A DNA stretch of 64,000 nucleotides, from contig NC_079381.1 of NCBI RefSeq assembly GCF_021018895.1, forward strand, positions 9,736,001 to 9,800,000, read 5' to 3'. Position numbers and translations under genes: made by a program. Shown in pieces: positions 10,506 to 20,985 of this stretch (positions are counted from its first letter, which is position 1; each line of letters begins with the position of its first letter). The notes beneath the pieces are model-generated. The model was not told where the DNA came from. It saw only the letters and a list, made by a program, of their open reading frames with translations, and did not search any database. The stretch comes from Seriola aureovittata (Eukaryota; Chordata; Actinopteri; Carangiformes; Carangidae).

Positions 10506-12861
10506 CATGACCCGATCCAGTAATTTGCCTATGCAGCAAAGGACCCCACTACTTACAGACGATGCTGTGCCCAGAACAGAAGTGAGGCAGGCAGTGGGAG
10601 GTGGGGAACTTCAGTAGGAGCTGCATGGACTCTGCTGCAGGCTGAGTCATCGTAACAGTGGTGATCACACAATCTCCCCTGTGTACACTTTTTCCCACTC
10701 TAACAGCAGTCTGACAATCTGCACCGGGGCGATTTTTGGCAGACAAGTTGCTTACAGAACCTGGGGAAATGAAATAGAGAGCAGACTATTAGTTTCTTTT
10801 CCCAAACAAATTAATTCACCTAAAGTGCTAATTTCTGTTGTTGCCCATTTTCTCTCTGAAGTTAACATAAATCTAAGTAAGTATCAAATAATTACTGTTA
10901 GCATTTCTGGTAACTTTTAATATCAAGAAACTGATGAAAGCATCACACACTCAAGAAAAACAGCAGCTTTGCAATATAGGGCAACCATATTCTAAAATTA
11001 ATAGAAAATGAACAGTTGTTCTCTTGTTGATGATAGTGGTGAGGTTAAATATGTTTATGCTTTATTATGAAAAGTATTTATCAACTTTGTAACGATGCAT
11101 TATTCCACTTTTGGGACTCGGGGGCAGAAAAAAACCCACTAAAACAGATACAGATAAACAACCATCACCAGACACAGAGCAAAATTAGCACTGACTGTGA
11201 CTGGTGTTTCTGGGCATTTGGTGACTGCTAGTTCAATATTCACTTATTTCAGCTTTGTTTTGGCCTCTGCTGGCACAACTCTTAAGCTGCTACATGTTTG
11301 ACTATAGTATGTTCCCCTGCCACTGTGTAACTGTGGCTGTTTGCTGTTTGGTGCTGGGCAGGTAGCATGCAGTACATACAATACAGGGAATGTGCCACAA
11401 AACCAATGCAATGATCTAAAGCAGGCTGGCAATTAGGCAGCATTGTTAGTTCATACTTTGCACATTACAATAACCCATCCCCTTTTCATGATCATATGAT
11501 ACAGGTTGACATCAGGCCTGGAGTTCCATTAATATTTGTGGACTATTTATTGTATTGGTACTATATACAATTTTATATTTATGGATCATAACTTGAATTG
11601 AAGAGGCAATAGACTTTGACTTTGCTTGACAGCTCAGCTTTGACTCTGTGGCTTAGTTTCCAAGCTTTGTCAGCACTTTCATCTCTGTCCTTTAAGTTTC
11701 AGTGCACTTCTGCTTCCCCACATCACATTTCATGAAGGATACTGCGCAATATTTGGCTTATATGTCTCGGAGGGATATAATATTTCCAGTAGGATGGAAC
11801 ACTAGACATTTCTGGAAACAAGACTCACAATAACTTTAATTATTATGTATAATAATACGTTGTAGTGATGAGACGCGGCACTTTGATCTTTGCAGTTAGC
11901 CACATACCTGTACCTCATATACAACTGCTAAGATTAATAACATGGTACAGTGTGTACAATGCATCAAACATTAACTTACTAAAACCTCAGGATTTATTTC
12001 TCAGGTGTTTTATCTCATAAAAAAAGTCTAACAGTTTGAGATATTGCCATGGTTTGCTCAATCTTACTGAATACAGACTGAAATGTTGCATGGTGCATTT
12101 AAAACTTATTTGTGTAACTGGTACTAGAGCAACTCCTAGAGGTGATGGACAGAAATAACACTTTACAAATTCCTCCATATGTTTTATTTTAAAGATAAGA
12201 GGGAGATTTTTATGATGATTCGATAACATATGATGATTTTTTTTCCAGGTTGGAACAGGTTGGGCCTTTATGAAACCAGGATGTAGTTATAGATCTCTAG
12301 GGAGGAATATGTTCTTTAACATTTCTTTCCTCCTTTTTTTCTGTTTCTCCAGATTTACTCCAGTCTTGATTTTACTGAAATTGTATTAACAATGATTGTT
12401 ATTGGTAGTGGTAATAGCAGTAGCAGTAGCAGAAGTAGCAGCAGCTGTGGTTATAGTTGCTGTTACTGGCAGCTTCAAGTACAGTAAGAGAAAGCAGATC
12501 AGGGCTATACGCAGCTGTTAATTCAGCTGTGCTTTGGCAACATGTTGCCCGAGGACTTTTCCCCTCCCACTGTGGTAAAACTGAGTGGACCTGTAGGGAC
12601 AATGGCTTTGTTACCGCATAACAACTTTCCTGTGAACATTGTTAATATTTACTGAAAACATGACCTCTTTACAGTGTAATGAGCTGCAGTTTCTCTCTCA
12701 GTGCTGAAACTGCTCATCTGAGAGCGAGGTGCCTTTTTACAGCCAACTCTGATCTTTACACTTTTGTTCGACTGATCTCAGTTTAAAAGTCATGTTGCTA
12801 TTTTTGCTTAATATCTGACCTCTGGCCTTCCCAGCCACCGGCCCACCAGAGGTCTGGTTCT

Positions 12862-12965
12862 ATTGGCTGTTTCTGTATGTCCATCAGTGTGTCAATGCCT
12901 CTCACAGGTGGAAAGTAAAGGAGGCCTGTCTGCTATGCACTGCCACTATCCATGCTGCTATAAAA
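12862..12965 (+). promoter_or_regulatory. pgam2: pgam2 core promoter: inverted CCAAT, E-box, TATA
   Basis: TATAAAA at 12959-12965 lies 116 bases upstream of the pgam2 ATG. Upstream are an E-box CAGGTG (12905-12910) and ATTGG, an inverted CCAAT box (12862-12866). An E-box near a TATA box fits a muscle-specific promoter, as known for mammalian PGAM2. Factor binding is inferred, not shown. Confidence 0.65.
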
Positions 12966-13080
12966 AGAGTGTGGTATGCTGGCCTGGGCTCACTGTTGTC
13001 AGCCAGTGTGTGTGCACAGCTTAGAAGGGCTGAGGGTACTGTGTTTGGTTTAAGGTAAACCCCAGAGAAACACTGCAAGC

Positions 13081-14782
13081 ATGGCTGCCGCGCATCGTTT
13101 GGTTATTGTACGCCACGGTGAGAGCTCCTGGAACCAAGAGAACCGCTTCTGCGGCTGGTTCGATGCTGACCTCAGTGAGAAGGGTCTGGAGGAGGCTAAG
13201 CGTGGAGCCCATGCCATCAAGGAAGCAGGCATGAAGTTTGATGTGTGCTACACCTCCGTTCTGAAGCGTGCCATCAAGACCCTGTGGACCATCATGGAGG
13301 GCACAGACCAGATGTGGCTCCCTGTGATCCGCACCTGGCGCCTGAACGAGCGCCACTACGGAGGCCTCACTGGTCTCAACAAGGCCGAGACAGCTGAGAA
13401 GCACGGTGAGGAGCAGGTGAAGATCTGGCGCCGTTCCTTTGACATCCCACCTCCCCCCATGGACAAGGACCATCCTTACCACAAAATCATCAGTGAGGTG
13501 AGAAAAACTACAGGAAAAGACTCATTTAGAGGAAGCAATACATTAATAAGATTTTTCTTACTAATTAATCATCATGTAAAGAGCAGTTCCAACCAATTAA
13601 AACTAATCAAATAAATACTATAAAGCAGCTATAAATTCATTTTGAAGAGCACCAACCTTTACTCAGCAGCCTTATCAGTTAGTTATGTAACTTCTGTCAA
13701 TTGTTGTGGGAGTAAACTAACTTCTGCTGTTCTCACTACCTCCAGTCCCGGCGCTACAAGGGCCTGAAGGCCGGTGAGCTGCCCACATGTGAGTCACTGA
13801 AGGACACCATCGCCCGTGCCCTGCCTTTCTGGAACGATGTCATTGCTCCTGAAATCAAAGCTGGAAAGAACGTTATCATCGCTGCCCACGGCAACAGCCT
13901 CCGTGGCATCGTCAAGCACTTAGAGGGTGAGCATTGCAGTCGGCAGGGGGATAGAAAAAGACAATGAAGAAGAAAATGCTGCAGTGATAGGTAGATGTGG
14001 ATGTTGGCAGCAAGTCAGAAATCACAAAAATGCAATATTATATTAACCAAAGATTTTTTTTGCATTTGCATTTGCATACAAGACCAAGAATTAGATAATC
14101 AGTCAGACACACACACACACACTCACACAGTTGTGGATTACAGTGTTTAAAAATAGCATGCAGGGACTCTCACACTACAGCTCAGGGACAGGGGAGAGGG
14201 TCATGAGCCTGGTTCCCATTACAGTCACGACCTTTATGTAGAAAGGTTGTACTTTTTCAAGGAGTGTCCAGACATGGATAAGGTAGTTTAAGGTAGTTAC
14301 ACAGCCAGAGCGCCTCAAGGTCAAAAGTAAATGTCAGACGGGAATGGTAGATGTCAGGGCTAAGGATGAGAGACAGAAGTAGATCAAATTTCTTATATGT
14401 TACAAATTGCTGTAACCAAAATAACTTAGAATATGATCAGATAGACAGAGAACCTGCCTTGCTGAAAGCCTTCATTATGTAAGACCAGTGTCCTTCCTGT
14501 ATGCCAAGCTGGGCTCCAGACAGACACTTTTATATTGTATCAATTACATTCACTCTGTTCTGTCTGCTGATCTGCATGTCTACCCGTCTGGTTTATCTGC
14601 CTGTCTCTCTAGGTATGTCTGATGCAGCCATCATGGAGCTGAACCTGCCCACAGGAATCCCAATTGTTTATGAGCTGGATGCAAACCTGAAGCCCATTAA
14701 GCCCATGGCTTTCCTTGGTGATGCAGAAACCGTAAAGAAGGCCATGGAGGCTGTGGCTGCCCAGGGCAAAGCCAAGAAGTAA
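13081..14782 (+). CDS. pgam2: Phosphoglycerate mutase 2 (muscle form), complete
   Basis: Three exons, 13081-13497, 13746-13926 and 14613-14782, with GT-AG introns, give 255 residues; the family has 253-254. It is the cofactor-dependent mutase that interconverts 3- and 2-phosphoglycerate in glycolysis, in the cytosol. Visible motifs are the catalytic VRHGESSWN with phospho-accepting His12, the [13 protein letters not shown] segment, [18 protein letters not shown] (containing the acid/base Glu), and AAHGNSLRG with the second catalytic His187. [10 protein letters not shown], where PGAM1 has ENRFSGWYDA, and the three-exon structure favour the muscle isoform. The C-terminus [10 protein letters not shown] is intact, as needed for mutase activity. 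The ATG at 13081 has a good context. A (CA)n tract lies in intron 2 near 14105-14125. Confidence 0.96.
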
Positions 14783-15086
14783 ACCTGCTCTGGAGGCTCC
14801 ATGAGGAGGCAGAAAAAGAGACTGTTCCCCCTTTGTCCTTCAACCTTTCGTCCTACCCATTTATCCATCTTTGTTGTCCATTCCAACTGAGGAAATCTTT
14901 AATGGTTCTTTTGGAGTCTGGCCATTTTCAGCACATTAGCCCTGTTTGTTTAAATGACAGACAGAGGGATGACCTGTCAATTCAAACAGACAGCCTGGCC
15001 TCATATTTTATGCAGCCACACATCACTCAGCCCTTTTAAATTGTGATCAGGCCCTATTTTGAGGGCCCCACCACCCTGGCACAACC

Positions 15087-15092
15087 AATAAA
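15087..15092 (+). terminator. pgam2: Poly(A) signal of pgam2
   Basis: AATAAA 305 bases after the stop codon, followed by TGTGTCT about 20 bases on. The 3'UTR is 14783 to about 15112. Confidence 0.8.
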
Positions 15093-15112
15093 GAAACCAT
15101 ATTTTTATGTAG

Positions 15113-16640
15113 GCCTGTGTCTAATTTTTCTCCTTATCGTCTCTTTCCCCCTTTTCTTTGTTAAAATTACATTGTCATCCTTGTTTCTTACTCCAATTCT
15201 TCTTCTTCGGTTTCCCATTCGGAAATCAGTGGTTTCAGCAAAATCCAAAGGTGCTGTGAAATCTTATCTAGGAGGTAGAGAGAGAGTGGGAGGAGGAGGG
15301 GAGAGAGAGAGCGACAGCGAGAGAGAGAGAGATACAAAGTCTGAGAGATAAGTCAGTGGGTTCATCTGGCAGCATTCCCATGATGCAGGAAAAGGCTTGT
15401 CTGAGTTTTTTCCCATAGATCAGATTGAGAATATTGTGCAGGATAATAATTATTACATACAGTATTGTATACTTCAATACAAATGGTATTTTCCCAGCTA
15501 TGTTTGGCTCCACTTGTCCCCTTAGAGAAAGCATCACTGCAAATCAATACCAATTATTCTGAGTAATTAGCTCTATTCCATGAAGAAGCATTTCTGTCCT
15601 GTCAGGTGTGATCTCTATACCCCTTCTACAGGACATTAGGGGTCACTGAATGGGTTGGTGAGCATGGAAAGGATGCATTTCATTTGCTAGGATATTTCCA
15701 TTCACCAGATCTCGTCCCAAATGGATACGTGGATCCCTTTAATAGATTTTCAGGCTTAAAAATCTGTCATGGAGATCTGACTTAGTGGTTTAACACCTTT
15801 TTTTAGACACTTTACGTTGGTTTTCCTTTTATTTGCCATGTACATGTATATTAATGTGAAAGACATTTTAGCACTGCATTCCTTGTACTTGAAGGAGTCA
15901 GATGCTTCAGATGTCCTTGCAAGCATATTGTTTTCTTGTAGACATTTAGGTAATTATTTTCAGGTGTTACCCCACAACTTATAGAAACAAAGTTAGACAC
16001 ACAACAAGACAAGACTAATGGTCACGCTAACTGATCTGTGAGGCTGTACTTTGGCAAAGCAGTGTCTTGAGCTAAACGATAATGTGTTTACAATGACAGT
16101 GTTAGAATACTGATATTTAAAATGCTAATATTAACTATTAGCACAAAACAAAAAGTACAGCTGGGACGAATGGGAATGTGACTTGTCCTACGTATTGGAC
16201 AAATTAAAATTTTAACCTGATGATGTAGCTAAATAAAAAGTTAAAAAAAAAAAAAAAAAAAAAATACCTAGACCAAATATTTTACAGCTAAAAGGCTTTT
16301 ACACAGGTCTCTGATGATTGATTCAGGTATGTGTAGTCACTGCAATCCTGTCTTACCCTCCTTTGACTTTAGAATTGAAACATCAGTAACAAATGGACAA
16401 ATTTACCACACACAGTTGATTTAATTTACGATTGTTGTAGTCTTACAGTCTATCACCACAACTGAATTTAGTATCAGACAACCTGATATTACATTGAATT
16501 AGTAAAACACACAGTATCAGACCAAAACACCAGCAGGACTGCAGAGAAAAAGTAAGTGATCATGATTGAGATTTGCATCTAATGCTGTCATGCCACCTAC
16601 TGGCCACTAAGAGGAACACCAGCGGAGTGAGTGTATGAAA
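15113..16640. other. Spacer between convergent pgam2 and syntaxin gene
   Basis: No recognisable exon. It contains a GAGA-rich stretch (about 15275-15350), a dispersed repeat ending in poly(A) (16030-16264) and otherwise unremarkable A+T-rich sequence. Confidence 0.6.
16030..16264 (+). repeat. Dispersed teleost repeat, truncated copy with poly(A)
   Basis: The segments GAGGCTGTACTTTGGC, GTACAGCTG...GGGAATGT and GGACAAATTAAAATTTTAACC match a repeat that I recognise as very common in fish spacers. A second copy in the same orientation is at 32530-32935. A run of 22 A follows at 16243-16264. I do not know its class with certainty. Confidence 0.6.
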
Positions 16641-16656
16641 AGATTCTTTTTACCAT

Positions 16657-16662
16657 TTTAAT
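16657..16662 (-). terminator. Possible poly(A) signal of the syntaxin gene
   Basis: ATTAAA on the minus strand, about 390 bases after the stop codon at 17049. No canonical AATAAA was seen nearer. Confidence 0.35.
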
Positions 16663-17048
16663 TATTGCAATGGAAATGTCTGATGGCAAGTATTGGGAGT
16701 CTGTAAACATTAACAAAGAAGTTAAAATTGTGTTGTTTTGTGTCAGTATCATAGTGTCCTCTACATTTGTCCTTTAAAGCAGTCCACAGGTAGTCCTCCC
16801 AAACTGGCTTGCAAGGGTTGTCCACAGCCTTGGCTCTTTCTTTTGACAGGTCGTTATTACAGCAGTTCAGATTCAAAGTCACGATTAAAGTTAAAAATAA
16901 CAGCTTCCTCATTATCCCTTAGAAAGAAGCCATCTGAGGTGGCAGACTGGCAATGTACTGTAATCAGATGAAGTGTCTTCCATCGTGTGAAGGCTTTGAT
17001 GTTGAGCAGGATGTTTGGTGCAGTCAATGTTCAAACAGGTTCAGGAGC

Positions 17049-17546
17049 TCAGTCATGGTTTAAGTCTGAGGTGTTTTGATCAGTAGCAGTTACAGCAGCA
17101 GTTTGCTTCTTGAAGAGTTTGAAGAAGCTTGGCAGAGATGCTATCTTGTATGGATTTTTCTTGTACGTGACTGCTTTCTTGGTTTCTGCTTTGGACTCAA
17201 ATACATACTCTGCAGCGCTCGTCACATTCTTTTCTATGTTATTGATCAGCTCCCCCTGAAAGAAGAAAAACATAACTGACAGTCAGATTATGGTCTCATG
17301 ACTTAAGTATATTCTTTTATGTCTGTTATCATAAAAAATTGGATGCAAATGAGGCAGCTATCTTACCTGTATCTCCAATAGCATGGCAGTGTAAGTCAAT
17401 ATCTCATGCAGCTCTCTGATGCTGCACTCAAGGCAGATTATATCCTGATGACGAGATTCAATCTCACTCAGAGACTCGCTTGAAATCCGACCATCAGAGC
17501 TGATCTTGAAGAAAAATCCAAGCTTAACATTACATTCTATATGTAT

Positions 17547-17613
<67 letters not shown>

Positions 17614-20568
17614 CAACAACAACAACAATAGGCTTCACCTGGTTGTTAAAACACATCATGATAACACACAAACAATAGATACAAGAATAAACACCACAAT
17701 ACCTAAGTGATCAATAACAAAAACAAAACTACAGTAGGTATTACCAACTATTGCACAGACATTTTTTTGTGAAACAGAACTTAATGAAATTCCACCAACA
17801 TCAGATATGAAGATGGCAAGATTGTCACGGAGCAGCATCTCCTCCAACTCTTTATTTGTTATCTCTTTATCCACTGAAACAGACATAAAAGTTGAGTTCA
17901 AAGAGATTTTCAGCCAAATGTACATGGTGTTCAGGTGAGCTTAACAGTCACCTCAGAAACAAGTGTGTATATAAACAGAAAAAATATGCGGTGACTCTTA
18001 GTGACATTTTCACTGACAGACATCACTAATGACAGCCCAAATCTCTTATGTGTTGTTTTCATAAATGTGCGCTGCCAAGGGACAATCACAAAATAACATG
18101 CATTTTAACTGCTTGCCACATGATGGCGTAATCACGCTTCTTTACTGCCATGCCACTTTCCCCAAACCAAAATCAGTTAGGAATACTGTTGGTGTAAACC
18201 ACAATCTGTGTGTAATCTGAAGGTAAGATACTGCCTTGATCTATTTATGTGAATCAAATGACTGAAGAAAAGCAATACTTGGAGAGCAGAAAACAGCTCT
18301 TCATGAAAGGATCTAGAGCTCATTTACTGAACAGACAGGAAACTTTCAAAGGGACACATGAACATGGTGTAACAGCTGTGTATCTCTTGTGAATTCAAAT
18401 GATTGTTTTAAAATGACCTGCACTGTTTTAAATGTAGCAGACGGACTCTAGGAAAAAGGAAAACTATACAAATTCTAAACATACTTTTTTTTTTTTTTTT
18501 TTTTTAATACACTGCATGTTGGCTATAATCTTAAAACACAAGTGGGTGTAGGAGTAGACTATGAAAAAAAATCCTAATCCTAAAAAAATAAAACACTGAT
18601 GGGGAAAGAGTAATTAAAGGTAGATGCTGTAGTTGAATTCAATTCTAAGTTTCTCACTCGTACTAATTATCCAATTGCAAGGAGGAAATAATAACCACTC
18701 CCACATTATACCATTGCTGACTATCTGAAGAGCTATTATTAGAGAAACTCCTGCCCATGTATTCACATACACACCACCACAAGTTTTCTTGTTAGTAAGG
18801 AGTTCCCGGAGAACTGGAACTAAGTGTTTATGTTTAGGTTTCATTTTGTTTTTGGCAACTCACCAATCTCCAGTTGTCTTTGAATTTTTGCTTTGCATTT
18901 CTCTCTGAAGGATATCTGTGCATTATAGTAGCCCCGCATGACTTCAGCAAACCACCGGGTCAGGTGTGAGTACTGGTTGAAAGAGAGTCAACAGATTACT
19001 GAGCCAGAAATTAAAAAGGAATCAATCTAAATATTTTGTACTTAGATCATTATCAGTAGTGATTTTGTCAGGTGCAGGAAAGGTCACTGTGAAATAAACC
19101 CCTTTGGTTTTCCAGGATTTTTTTTTCCTGAGGGATGTTATTATATACAATAAAGAGTAGACCATTTTTTGGCATCTGGCTCATTAGACAAAATAAAATA
19201 GTCACAAACCTGGTTCTTCTCTATACGATGGATTACTGAGGCAGTTTTACCATTCTCCTCCACATGCGAGTTTTTCTGCATTGCTGAAAGAAAGAACACG
19301 GGACAGATCCACCTTAAAACCTCAATTAAAACTCAAAGGCACCCCTCACCATATAAAGGAAAAAGATCTTGGCTAATTAAAGTTTGCTAATGATAATTAA
19401 GATTCTTTTATCTATTCACAGTATCAGGTGAACTGTTTTGTTATCCTGTGACAGTGACGACCAGCAGTAGAGTGGAGTGCAGTAGTCTTCTGTTTCTATC
19501 CATTTGCAAGTGAAATCTTGCGTTATGAGCTATACAGACCCAGAAATTGAGGTGTGATGTGCTGCAAAGTTCCTCCTCACTGTCACAAACACTGACGCTA
19601 CACAGCTTCATATCAATCAAAACTTTGCACATTGAAAGACTGATGTATGGAAAACTATGTATTATATTATATGTATTGCACAGAAGCACACTGTGGAATG
19701 ACTCAAAAAAAATTATCTCCACTCACATTTTAACATGGCTTGGACCAAGCTGGCGTTCTTCTTGATGTCACTGTTCAGCTGCTCCAGCTTGTCTTTATTT
19801 CCTAAGAATGACATAAGTTCGCTTCACTTAATCACTTTAAAGAAGGAATAATTAACAATTAAAGATGACTATCATCTAAAGAATGGTTAGGTTTTGTATG
19901 TATTGTGCTTTTGTCTAAATAATGGATTTAACAAGTTTAATATTCTGATAATAGCAGCTTTGTTAGTGTACTCTGTACTTCATATCCAGCCTTTTGCCTA
20001 GGCATGATATGGTTCTGTATAACGTGTTACATTTTTCTATGCATTACATCTAATTAACCTTTTCCTATTTATTACTCTACAGAATACCTGTTACACTGTC
20101 TACAAACAGGCACAGGTGTGTTTGTCAAAGGCTGCTGAGCCTTCATGTTTCTGTTGCTCTGTTTGTCTTTTCAGTGTTGTGCACCCTGAAGGAGGAGATA
20201 GATCTCTGAAAGAATCAGCACAATAGTGAAGGAATCAAATTTCTACTTTCCTGTCATTTGAAAACTTGTTATGGTCACATGGGCAACTCTAATAAAATGT
20301 AAAGTTATTTGAACTATGACAGAGATGCTCTGTACTTACTCTTGTCTTGGTTTGGAGAGGAGAGGATGACGCCATGTCTCCCCTCTACCTCCTTTGCTTG
20401 ACAAGAGATTTTCTCAATGAGGCCTTTCACCTCCCCCACCTACACACACATAAATACACTTACATTAGGCTATTTGGAAATTAGATGAGACAAAACACAA
20501 GCAAGCTATGGGAAGTTTACCGTTTTGAAAAATTCCTCCATGTTGATTTTGCTCTCTGTATCTGTCAT
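17049..20568 (-). CDS. Syntaxin-2-like t-SNARE without a transmembrane anchor
   Basis: Eight coding exons (minus): 20568-20521, 20439-20340, 19801-19727, 19283-19210, 18972-18864, 17873-17800, 17504-17367 and 17255-17049. The frame is intact for 274 residues. The internal lengths 100, 75, 74, 109, 74 and 138 bp equal those known for STX1A. The Habc region contains VGEVKGLIEKI, SDIKKNASLV and REKCKAKIQRQLEI. The SNARE motif includes LSEIESRHQDIICLECSIRE with the zero-layer Gln at residue 206. The next exon (GELINNIEKNV, then ETKKAV) is closest to STX2. In the usual anchor's place it ends in a basic, Phe-containing tail after YKKNP. Syntaxins form fusion complexes with SNAP-25-type and VAMP partners. 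One donor (GAT|gttggt, exon end 17800) is weak but fixed by frame and length. The N-peptide MKDR is absent. The start is uncertain: a 6-base exon, ATGGCA at 20823-20818, could add a few residues. Confidence 0.85.
17548..17628 (+). repeat. (TAA)n then (CAA)n microsatellite
   Basis: Compound trinucleotide array in the syntaxin intron between the 74-bp and 138-bp exons: TAA/ATA units to about 17610, then CAA units. Confidence 0.95.
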
Positions 20569-20817
20569 ATTATCCCGCTGCTGCTGTTAAAAAAAAAGAG
20601 GGAGTTCATTAGGCTTCGTACGAACACCAGCTGTGGCTGCAGAGGAAAAGTCCTTTACATTTAACAACATTAATATCGTCTATTCAAAATAAAAATCAAA
20701 CAAATATACGCTGATGCTATAAGACACATCAGCTGAATGTTACAGCCATTTTCTTCTGCTCAGGCGACCGAGGTGAAGTCTGTTAACTCCCAAAACCTAC
20801 TGTTGTTAAATACTTAC

Positions 20818-20985
20818 TGCCATCTGCCCCACAACAAAAAGGAGAAGTAAGACAACCTCTAACGGATATTTCTGTTACTTTCGGTATTCACGATAAGAGT
20901 CGACATTTACCTGCTGTGTTTCCTAAGTGGGCTGGGCTGAGCGCACCTGTATGATAAAGAGCGCGCGCACGAGTGCGCGCTACCG
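20818..20985 (-). promoter_or_regulatory. 5' end of the syntaxin gene: leader exon and GC-rich palindrome
   Basis: On the minus strand, a leader exon probably ends at 20911 (CACAGCAG then GTAAAT). It can join acceptors at 20584/20581/20578, a triple CAG (NAGNAG) series. Upstream, 20963-20980 is a palindrome, GCGCGCAC-GA-GTGCGCGC, resembling an NRF-1-type GC element. Between them, 20823-20818 (ATGGCA then GTAAGT) could be a micro-exon or an alternative first exon. No TATA box is evident. Confidence 0.4.

Larger units (their letters stand above)
9079..12860. other. Divergent spacer between nefl and pgam2
   Basis: About 3.8 kb with no recognisable exon on either strand. It must carry the upstream control of two genes with different tissue patterns (neuronal nefl and muscle pgam2). 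Visible structures are a poly(G) tract and a (TG)n tract, listed separately. ORFs here have no recognisable products. Confidence 0.6.

Noticed and set aside
10282..10617. ORFs with His-Thr or Cys-Val repeats
   Set aside because: Translations of the (TG)n microsatellite.
13021..13482. Minus-strand 153-codon ORF over pgam2 exon 1
   Set aside because: Antisense of a conserved enzyme exon; no matching protein family.
16658..16971. Segment as the missing transmembrane exon of the syntaxin
   Set aside because: The candidate acceptor would need a phase-1 donor in the preceding exon, and none is present. Joining directly after the 138-bp exon gives an immediate stop.
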